Shown here: positions 57,336 through 64,000 of the stretch, in pieces | Numbering within the stretch: the first letter of the stretch is position 1 | How the letters are laid out: the number at the start of each line of letters is the position of its first letter | NCBI RefSeq assembly: GCF_000286835.2 | Contig: NZ_AJYD02000038.1 | Location: 1,226,417 to 1,290,416, forward strand | Source of the DNA: Enterovibrio norvegicus FF-33 | Lineage (GTDB): Bacteria > Pseudomonadota > Gammaproteobacteria > Enterobacterales > Vibrionaceae | Direction of reading: 5' to 3' | Length of the DNA stretch: 64,000 bases | Translations under genes and position numbers: made by a program | Notes under the pieces: model-generated | Database searches by the model: none | What the model was told of the DNA's origin: nothing | What the model saw: the letters and a program-made list of their open reading frames with translations, nothing else

Positions 57336-57652
57336 GCAGGGGACATTATTCAATGAAAGGAGACGGGGCATTATCCACCCTCCGCATGAATTAGCAATAT
57401 GTGTTGGTACGCTCTGGACACAGAATTCGACAATCGGCGTGTTGGTTATTGACGACCGTTATGCATGAATAACACCTCATTCGCTGGTCTTGTTGGTGTT
57501 TAATTCACGGTGAAAGAATTTTTTAATAAAATATCAATGATATTCAATGTGATAGACGGGGAGCGTAAGATGGCGGTGACATGTAATTGGAAAGTCGAGC
57601 ACATCCCATATATCATTTTTGCCTAGATTTTCTGTCAATATTAGTTCCTTAT

Positions 57653-58255
57653 ATGCCGTTTGAAATACGCCCCTTCCATCCAAGCGATTTGCCGTCGCTA
57701 TATAAAATATGTTTGTTAACTGCTGACAATGGCAGAGATGCCACTTCGTTGTATGAAAACGATGAGTTGGTAGGTCATTTTTTTTCAGCTCCCTACGCAA
57801 TACTTAATCCTGACATGTGTTTTGTAGCAACTTGTAACGGGCAACCTTGCGGCTATATCGTGAGTACCGCAAATTCAAAAATGTTCTCGGCGCGTTGCGA
57901 AGATGAGTGGCTACCAGTTTTGCGCGAGCGTTATCCGCTTGATCAATACAAAGGTCACTCTGCAAGTGATTGGGTGGTGGGTAAGATCCATCAGGGACAT
58001 GCACCGCGCCCTGAATTTGATAGATATCCTGCTCATTTTCACATTAATTGTTTGCCAGAAACGCAAGGGTTTGGTTTGGGGAAAAAGTTGATGATGGCGT
58101 TGATAGAGCGTCTAACGGCTTCAAAAGTGTCAGGCGTTCATCTTGAGGTATCAACGGTGAATACAGGTGCAATCAAATTCTACGAAAAACTTGGGTTCCA
58201 ACAGATTGCGACATTTGAACATTCTTTAGGGTATGGAATGTCGCTGAATCCGTAA
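57653..58255 (+). CDS. GNAT family N-acetyltransferase
   Basis: The 200-residue protein begins FEIRPFHPSDLPSLYKICLLT and has the acetyl-CoA loop ETQGFGLGKKLMMALIERL and the terminal AIKFYEKLGFQQI. An insertion in the middle (about residues 85-130, HSASDWVVGKIHQGHAPRPE) makes it longer than minimal GNATs. This resembles GNATs near O-GlcNAcase-type proteins, but the substrate is unknown. ATG 57653 is chosen over the open frame to 57587. Confidence 0.85.
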   Translation: MPFEIRPFHPSDLPSLYKICLLTADNGRDATSLYENDELVGHFFSAPYAILNPDMCFVATCNGQPCGYIVSTANSKMFSARCEDEWLPVLRERYPLDQYKGHSASDWVVGKIHQGHAPRPEFDRYPAHFHINCLPETQGFGLGKKLMMALIERLTASKVSGVHLEVSTVNTGAIKFYEKLGFQQIATFEHSLGYGMSLNP

Positions 58256-58321
58256 AACGCTGAATGACATCGCGAGCTTTTAGGCTGCAGAGTATGAAAT
58301 TCTCGAATGTCTGAGAAACAA

Positions 58322-58345
58322 AAAAGGCCGATTTCTCGGCCTTTT
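58322..58345. terminator. Bidirectional terminator
   Basis: AAAAGGCCGA pairs with TCGGCCTTTT around TTTC between the convergent GNAT and BCCT genes. Confidence 0.9.
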
Positions 58346-58373
58346 GATTGTGTGTTTTATAAGAAATTTTGCG

Positions 58374-60296
58374 TTACGCAGGCTTCAATTCGTCTTGGTT
58401 TTCTTCTTCTAGACGCTTACGTTCGCGCATTAGATCATCGAAAACCAGACGTGCTTGTTGTGCAGACTCAGACGCTTGTAGCTTATGCTCTTTGGCTGCC
58501 ATGGCCTCGTCTGTTAAGCGTTGGATTTCGACCAACTGCTCTTGAGGCGCATCGCCCAGTTCCATGCCTGACTCACCTTTAGAGAGAGCCGTTGCACGGA
58601 TCTCTTTCTTCAGATTCCAAATAGCATTCAGTTTTTCACGCTCTTCTTCCGCCGCAGCAACGGCTTCGTCTTTCATGCGTTCAAACTGCGCCATTGCCAT
58701 GCCTTCTTTTGACCAAGGGTCAACGTCTGGGAATTCTTCAATGTTGATAACAGGGTCGATGTAACCTTCTTGGTGAGCAAGGTCGAGCGTTGCTGCTTTT
58801 ACACCCGAAATCATCAGCATGACCGCGATAACCAACAGAGGTAAACCACCAACGATAGCCGCGGTTTGCAGTGTTGCTAGGCCACCCATGAACATTAGCA
58901 CTGAAGGCATGAATGACAGGGTAAATGCCCAGAACAAACGGTTCCAACGCATTGGGTCTTCGGTGACGTTATTCTGAACCACAGAGGCCAGAATGAACGA
59001 GATAGAATCAAACGTTGTTGCGGTAAAGATGATACATAGCAGGGTGAATACTGCGATAACCACGGTGCTCATCGGCAGAGTTTCAAGGATCGAGAAAATG
59101 GCGCGAGTCGGGCCTTCACTGTTCAATATACTCACAACATCGAGTTGACCAGAAAGCTGCAACGACAGCCCATAGTTACCCAAGATCATGAAGTACAGCG
59201 CACAGCCGAGTGAGCCGAAGAAGATAGAGCCTGACACCATTTGCTTAATAGTACGGCCGCGAGAAATACGCGCAACGAACAAGCCCATGCTTGGGGCAAA
59301 TACTAGCCACCACGCCCAGTAGAAGATGGTCCAATCTTGTGGGAAGTGGGTGTCTTCGAACGTGCCGTAACCACCAAATGGTTCTGCCCATGTCGCCATC
59401 ACGAAGAAGTTAGACAGCATACGACCGATGGAATCTAGGCCCGTTTCCAGCATGAACAAGGTTGGGCCAGCGAACAATACGAACGCAAGCAGACCAAGTG
59501 CACCCCAGAAGTTGATGTTACTCAGTACCTTGATGCCTTCATCCATGCCTTTGTAAGACGAGTAAGCGAACAGCGCGGTACATAGTAACAACACACCGAT
59601 TTGTGAGGTGGTTGAAGTAGGAATGCCGAATAGGTAGCTAATACCTTCGTTAATCAACGGAGCAGCAAGACCCAGAGTGGTCGCTGCGCCGCCAAGTAAA
59701 CCAAAGATAAACAGAATATCGATGAATTTCCCCGTTTTACCTTGGCTGCGTGCTTCGCCAATCACCGGCATCAAAGCGGCAGACACTTTCAATACTGGCT
59801 GCTTACGCACATAGAAGAAGTAGGCAATTGGAATGGCAGGGATCAGATAGATTGACCATGCGATTGGGCCCCAGTGGAAAATACCGTAAGTGGCCGCCCA
59901 TCGAACGGCTTCTTCACTGCCAGCTTCCAGTTGAAATGGCGGATTTTGGTAGTAATACGCCCATTCTATGGTACCCCAGTAAAGGATACTTGCGCCGATA
60001 CCGCCACAGAACAACATGGCAGCCCATGAACCGGTTGCGAACTCTGGTTCTTCGTCAGCATCACCGAGTTTGATTTGGCCAATATCACTGAACACGATAT
60101 AGATCATGAAAAAGAACGCGGCGATACCCAATGATAGGTAAAGAAAACCGAGCTTGTCGGTCATGAAGGTTTTTGCAATTGCTATCCATTCAGCACCCTG
60201 AGTAGGCCAAATAAGTAGCGGAACGATGACAGAAAAGAGTAGCCCCAACGCACCAAAAAATGTTGGCTTGTCGATAAGCTGAAAGTGGCGTCCCAT
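58374..60296 (-). CDS. BCCT family transporter (betaine/choline/carnitine)
   Basis: The 640-residue protein has twelve spans and the BCCT substrate region GGIGASILYWGTIEWAYYYQ, with the tryptophan-rich WTIFYWAWWLVFAPSMGLFVA. The C-terminal tail of about 140 residues is charged and helical (EEEREKLNAIWNLKKEIRA) and could sense osmotic stress as in BetP. It imports compatible solutes with sodium or protons. The first 46 bases seen at 60242-60287 recur at the window's right edge. Confidence 0.9.
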   Translation of the reverse strand: MGRHFQLIDKPTFFGALGLLFSVIVPLLIWPTQGAEWIAIAKTFMTDKLGFLYLSLGIAAFFFMIYIVFSDIGQIKLGDADEEPEFATGSWAAMLFCGGIGASILYWGTIEWAYYYQNPPFQLEAGSEEAVRWAATYGIFHWGPIAWSIYLIPAIPIAYFFYVRKQPVLKVSAALMPVIGEARSQGKTGKFIDILFIFGLLGGAATTLGLAAPLINEGISYLFGIPTSTTSQIGVLLLCTALFAYSSYKGMDEGIKVLSNINFWGALGLLAFVLFAGPTLFMLETGLDSIGRMLSNFFVMATWAEPFGGYGTFEDTHFPQDWTIFYWAWWLVFAPSMGLFVARISRGRTIKQMVSGSIFFGSLGCALYFMILGNYGLSLQLSGQLDVVSILNSEGPTRAIFSILETLPMSTVVIAVFTLLCIIFTATTFDSISFILASVVQNNVTEDPMRWNRLFWAFTLSFMPSVLMFMGGLATLQTAAIVGGLPLLVIAVMLMISGVKAATLDLAHQEGYIDPVINIEEFPDVDPWSKEGMAMAQFERMKDEAVAAAEEEREKLNAIWNLKKEIRATALSKGESGMELGDAPQEQLVEIQRLTDEAMAAKEHKLQASESAQQARLVFDDLMRERKRLEEENQDELKPA

Positions 60297-60621
60297 ACGT
60301 GGTAGATCTCCATTAATACGTAATCCGTCGAGATTGTGCTGTTTATGGCGCAGGGCAGCAATTCACACTCTTTGTGTTAACGAGCAAATAACTTCATCGC
60401 AATAACAAGGTGAATGGATGATTGGAATAATATTTTACTGACGAATGCTATTGAGGGCGGCTTTCTATTGAAATTCACATAAAGTAGGGGAATTAAAAGG
60501 TTTTTTTGAATTGAATGAAACTAGCCACATGGGGGAATAATAATGAAGACGTTTAGTCGTGTAATGAGATTTTTTTGAATTTAGTTGTGATTGTTTAGTG
60601 GTGATGTCCCCTAAACGACAA
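60297..60621. other. Intergenic region upstream of the BCCT gene
   Basis: About 325 bp, AT-rich in its middle part, presumably containing the BCCT promoter. I see no gene or RNA element in it. Confidence 0.4.
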
Positions 60622-60655
60622 AGCCGTGTGCTTTAGTTATCTAAAGCACACGGCT
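60622..60655 (-). terminator. Strong terminator hairpin downstream of ribB
   Basis: AGCCGTGTGCTTTAG and its exact complement form a 15-bp stem with a 4-base loop, 59 bp after the ribB stop. On the minus strand it is followed by TTGTCGTTT, a moderate U-rich tail. Confidence 0.75.
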
Positions 60656-60713
60656 ATTGCTTGAAACTATAAATACTTAACGCGGTCGATAGCGTATTAG
60701 AACCACCTCGAAT

Positions 60714-61376
60714 TTAAGCGATTTTTTCTGCCTGCATCAGACGGTACTGCACCATGTCTTCAATGGTTAACACGGGCATATCATGCTTCAGACCAAAAGC
60801 AATGATTTCTGGTGTTTTCGCCATGGTGCCATCTTCATTTTGTACTTCACACAGAACGCCTGCTGGCGATAAGCCGGCCATTTGCATCAGATCAATTGTA
60901 CCTTCAGTGTGACCACGTCGAGTCAGCACGCCGCCATTACGGGCACGAAGCGGGAATACGTGACCAGGACGTGCAAGATCAGAAGGTTGTGCATCAGGGT
61001 TGGAAGCGGTCTTGATTGTGGTCACGCGATCTGCCGCAGACACGCCTGTAGTCACACCGATTTTGGCTTCAATGGAAACAGTAAATGCGGTTTGGTTGGC
61101 GCTGTTGTTGTCTTCCACCATCGGTTTGAGTTCGAGCTTGTCTGCTTGTGCTTCTGGCAGGCAAAGACAAACAATACCGCTGCATTCGCGGATCATGAGC
61201 GCCATTTGTTGGTTTGTTAGGTGGTCGACCGAATAGATAATGTCACCTTCGTTTTCACGATCTTCATCATCGAGAAGCAGTACGCCTTTACCTTGACGAA
61301 GCGCCTTAAGGGCTGCGTCAACGCGTTCAAACGGGGTGCCAAATTGAGCAAGTAACGAGGTGTGAGTCTGATTCAT
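60714..61376 (-). CDS. ribB: 3,4-dihydroxy-2-butanone 4-phosphate synthase
   Basis: The 220-residue RibB makes the four-carbon precursor of riboflavin from ribulose 5-phosphate. Visible landmarks are the acidic metal/substrate loop [15 protein letters not shown], the [23 protein letters not shown] core (cited by [14 protein letters not shown]) and [21 protein letters not shown]. No GTP cyclohydrolase II domain is fused. ATG 61376 follows TAGGAG. The FMN riboswitch upstream controls it. Confidence 0.95.
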   Translation of the reverse strand: MNQTHTSLLAQFGTPFERVDAALKALRQGKGVLLLDDEDRENEGDIIYSVDHLTNQQMALMIRECSGIVCLCLPEAQADKLELKPMVEDNNSANQTAFTVSIEAKIGVTTGVSAADRVTTIKTASNPDAQPSDLARPGHVFPLRARNGGVLTRRGHTEGTIDLMQMAGLSPAGVLCEVQNEDGTMAKTPEIIAFGLKHDMPVLTIEDMVQYRLMQAEKIA

Positions 61377-61494
61377 GGTAACTCCTAGGTTAAATACCAG
61401 AATCAGGGCATAGATGAGCAGTGGTCGCCAATAGCCGCCACATACAATCCACCTAAACATGCGCGCGTGTAAGCCGCCGTGTTACGGGTGCATT

Positions 61495-61650
61495 TTTATC
61501 ATCCTCTTTCATCCGGACTGTAACCGTCGGCCTTGGCATCTCACCAAGTCTGCTGACCCCGAACTCAGTTCGGGCGCTCGCGGGCTCACCTTTGCTTTGC
61601 ATTGCTTTGCATCGGTATACCGCCGGTGGGGAATTGCGCCCCGCCCTGAG
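61495..61650 (-). ncRNA. FMN riboswitch (RFN element)
   Basis: Read on the minus strand, the leader contains the conserved RFN blocks: AGGGCGGGG, then AATTCCCCACCGGCGGTA, GTCAGCAGACTTGGTGAGAT, CCAAGGCCGACGGTTACAGT and CCGGATGAAAGAGGATG. It lies about 120 nt upstream of ribB. FMN binding would shut off ribB, through initiation or termination; I cannot tell which from this stretch. Confidence 0.95.
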
Positions 61651-61879
61651 AATAATTGTTGATTGTGATGCTCCAATGATGGAGCCATTGAATATTACTG
61701 CGTTTTCAATCAAAAAGGGAAGAGCAGCGCGATTGATTGGGTAATTAATCGGCAATAGTGAAGGTTTTTCTATCGCTAGGTCATGGTTGCTAACCTTTTT
61801 GAATCTAAACGTGGTGATCCAAACAGCTTAGACATAAGTATCAATAAGTTAGCATTTACAGTGAGCATCAGTTGATACC

Positions 61880-62488
61880 ATGGAAACCATTTTAAATATT
61901 GTGCGTGATTACGGCCTGCTGAGTTACGCCATCCTCTTCTTGTACTGTGGCTTGAAAAGCGGATCTTTGCCGCTGTTTGCTGGTATTGCCGCCCATTTTG
62001 GCGCGTTGAACGTCGCATTGGTCGCGACAGTGGTTTTCGCTGGTGGCTATCTAGGTGATGAATTGCGTTTCTACGTGGGCAGAAAATATGGCGTTGCGAA
62101 GCTCTCTTCGAACCCGAGATATCGACAATCGGTAATCACCGCCAAGCTGCTGCTAGATCGTTATGGCAAAGCCTATATCTTCCTTTATCGCTATCCCAAA
62201 GGCATGCGAACCATAGGTGCCTTGCCAGTGGCATTAAGTGATATGCGCTGGCCTGTTTTCACTGCATTGAATTTTGCGTCGGCAATGACGTGGACGTTTG
62301 CTCTCGTTGGCACCGGCTATCTGTTTGGCTCGGCACTTGAACACACAGTGGGGGATAACTGGGGGCTATTCAGTGTGGGACTGCTTGCTACGTTTTCGTT
62401 AATGACTTATCTCGCTTGGCGGCGCGTGAGTGCATTGGCGAAAGAAGCGCCAAGGGTTGAATCAACGACGTTAGCCACTAGGCTTTAG
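61880..62488 (+). CDS. DedA family membrane protein
   Basis: The 202-residue protein has the DedA/SNARE-associated pattern: GGYLGDELRFYVGRKYG and FLYRYPKGMRTIGALPVAL with the conserved acidic and arginine residues, and five or six spans. DedA proteins are linked to lipid carrier flipping and membrane potential. It is divergent from ribB. Confidence 0.85.
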   Translation: METILNIVRDYGLLSYAILFLYCGLKSGSLPLFAGIAAHFGALNVALVATVVFAGGYLGDELRFYVGRKYGVAKLSSNPRYRQSVITAKLLLDRYGKAYIFLYRYPKGMRTIGALPVALSDMRWPVFTALNFASAMTWTFALVGTGYLFGSALEHTVGDNWGLFSVGLLATFSLMTYLAWRRVSALAKEAPRVESTTLATRL

Positions 62489-62603
62489 ACATATTTAAAA
62501 CAGGTCAGCTTGTCGCTGTCATTGCAGAAATCTTGCCAATGCTACTCACGGAATTATTTTCTTCGCCCACGCTTTAAATACTCAATGACAGTGTGGCGAA
62601 AGC

Positions 62604-63080
62604 ATGAAGAAACAACCGAAAGCACTCAGGGCAATTGCCTTGTTGGAAGCATCAAAAGGTGCGCTGGCGATCATCGTGGGTTTGTCCCTTCATGAACTTG
62701 GCGGGCGGGAAATACAGTCTCTGTTTGAAGAGTTAGTGCAGCATCTGCATTTGAATCCTGCAAGTGAATATCCCAGTGTGATCCATCATGCGATTGCCAA
62801 AATCAACGACAAAAACATCACCATTATTGCACTGGGTTCATTGCTGTACGCTTCAGTGCGGTTCGTCGAAGCCTTCGGCTTATGGCGTGGATACGCGTGG
62901 ACAGAATGGTTCGCGCTCGCGAGTGGTGCTATCTATTTGCCGTTTGAGATCTATGGTGTGGTCACTCAAGGCAAGCTGTTAGATTGGTTGGCATTAGTGA
63001 TCAATCTTGTTGTGATCGGTTACATGGCATTGTTGATACAGCGGCGGCGCAAAGAAAAAAGTGCCGGGCATTTGTCATAA
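62604..63080 (+). CDS. DUF2127 family membrane protein
   Basis: The 158-residue protein starts RAIALLEASKGALAIIVGL and has the family's YASVRFVEAFGLWRGYAWTEW and YLPFEIYGVV segments in four spans. The function of DUF2127 is not established. It lies 115 bp after the DedA gene on the same strand. Confidence 0.85.
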   Translation: MKKQPKALRAIALLEASKGALAIIVGLSLHELGGREIQSLFEELVQHLHLNPASEYPSVIHHAIAKINDKNITIIALGSLLYASVRFVEAFGLWRGYAWTEWFALASGAIYLPFEIYGVVTQGKLLDWLALVINLVVIGYMALLIQRRRKEKSAGHLS

Positions 63081-63095
63081 TCCGAACCCCCGTTT

Positions 63096-63950
63096 TTAGC
63101 GACTTTGGTTCGTTTCTGTTTTGTTACCCGCTTCATCTTCTTCGCGACCATTTTCTGGCGGCGGCTCCGCTTTTTGTTTTGATAAAGCACGATGCAAAAG
63201 TTGGCTATAAAGCGGCTTGCCGCCCACCGCCTGCGCTGTCATGGTCGCGCCGAGCGACGTGATCAGCAGGGGCAAGATCAGCTCGTAATTGTGGGTGAGC
63301 TCAATCACCAATAAAATACCGGTAACAGGCGCTCTGACTGTCGCGGCAAACAACGCGCCCATGCCCGCCACCGCGAACATTCCCATCGTGATATCGAGAT
63401 CAGGGAACAGCATGATGCACAATGCGCCAAAACAGGTACCGAACAATGTCCCCAGTGCCAGCATGGGCGCAAACACCCCACCGGGTGCGCCGGATGAAAA
63501 ACACGCCAGCGTGGTAATGGCTCTCGCAAAAAACAGCATCAGTAACAGCGACAAAGAGAAAGTACCGGAGACGGCATCAGGGATAAGATTCGACCCTTCG
63601 CCTGTGAGTTTGGGAAGGAACAGAGCTAACAGGCCAAACACCGCACCCAGTGTTGCGCCAATGCCCACGAAGCGTTTTGTTTCATGGCGATGAAAGCGTT
63701 CGAAGCCATCCATTGACATGATCACAAGACGATTAAACAACACGCCGATAAAACCAAAGACCAAGCCTAACACCAAAAATAGCGCCAGTGATGCGAGTGG
63801 CACTTCATCATGGGCGGGAAGGGGGATCATTGCGCCTTGGCCAAGAAAAAATCGGTAAGTAATGGTCGCCATGATGGCGGCAATCATGACTGCTTTGATG
63901 GAAATAAGGTTGTATTTAAACTGCGGACGCATTTCCTCAATCACAAACAT
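63096..63950 (-). pseudogene. clcA: ClC chloride channel/transporter, N-terminally cut
   Basis: The visible 284 residues match the C-terminal 60% of ClC proteins such as ClcA: FVIEEMRPQFKYNLISIKAV, CFSSGAPGGVFAPMLALGT (the central selectivity loop), GMGALFAATVRAPVTGILL and the tyrosine loop GGKPLYSQLL. About 190 N-terminal residues, with the first selectivity loops, are missing. Instead, upstream bases 63955-64000 are identical to BCCT gene sequence, and that frame runs into a stop before the ClC frame. The gene is either truncated by rearrangement or mis-joined in assembly. Confidence 0.8.
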
Positions 63951-63954
63951 GATC

Positions 63955-64000
63955 GCCCCAACGCACCAAAAAATGTTGGCTTGTCGATAAGCTGAAAGTG
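63955..64000. repeat. 46-bp exact repeat of the BCCT gene 5' region
   Basis: These bases are identical to 60242-60287, same orientation, covering BCCT codons for HFQLIDKPTFFGALG. Identity starts exactly at 63955 (63954 differs) and continues to the window edge, so the true length is unknown. Confidence 0.95.

Overview
This window looks like chromosomal DNA of a marine gammaproteobacterium, most likely of the family Vibrionaceae. The reasons are protein-level resemblance of the housekeeping genes (BCCT transporter, ribB behind an FMN riboswitch, ClC channel, U32 protein), the large number of chemotaxis genes, and a sulfonate-catabolism operon. That placement is inference; no rRNA or tRNA gene is present to fix it.

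Layout. 1-6.8 kb: ordinary genes (GNAT, a frameshifted RidA-family remnant, a U32/RlhA-like protein, a GST-like protein, a small membrane protein behind a strong palindrome, a DMT exporter divergent from an Lrp/AsnC regulator, a Prx5-type peroxiredoxin). 7.1-17.1 kb: an accessory locus. A rightward operon encodes an acyl carrier protein, a ketosynthase, a FabZ-like dehydratase, two GNATs and a CPBP membrane protease. It meets head-on a leftward set encoding a split MacAB-like export system and a peptide-type ABC exporter. Just upstream of that exporter is a 31-codon gene (16618-16713) with a strong ribosome binding site and a C-terminus ending PGPCCGTP. I propose a ribosomal peptide that is acylated by a GNAT using a locally made fatty acyl chain. 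Both ends of the locus carry the same regulatory architecture: three TTTCTAATT-like direct repeats 22 bp apart, followed after a fixed gap by a GGCTTATWTTTTAAGTT box.

17.3-23.2 kb: a small unrecognised protein, a VOC protein, an alpha/beta hydrolase, a poly-HAMP chemoreceptor and a small membrane protein. 23.2-34 kb: a 2,3-dihydroxypropane-1-sulfonate (DHPS) catabolic operon: TRAP uptake, two DHPS 2-dehydrogenase candidates, HpsN, the sulfolactate sulfo-lyase SuyAB and a candidate sulfite exporter. A divergent LacI-type regulator has two matching operators. 34-36.8 kb: a secreted LruC-domain protein and a lipoprotein.

37.2-48.6 kb: an unusual chemosensory cluster: a CheY-like regulator with a large insertion, CheW, a tandem-CHASE3 receptor, CheR, a CheD-pseudoreceiver-CheB fusion, a CheA without its phosphotransfer domain, and a separate Hpt protein with MshEN-like repeats. 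Facing it are a receptor and a periplasmic binding protein. Both receptors share a non-canonical signalling tip, unlike the receptor at 19.4 kb, which suggests an insulated pathway.

48.7-64 kb: an outer-membrane factor/HlyD/two-permease exporter operon without an ATPase gene, a Bcr/CflA-type MFS pump, LysR and SnoaL-like genes, an RsuA-family pseudouridine synthase, a GNAT, a BCCT transporter, ribB with its riboswitch, DedA and DUF2127 proteins. The window ends in a ClC channel gene that is cut off and joined to 46 bp identical to the 5' part of the BCCT gene, which is either a rearrangement or an assembly join.
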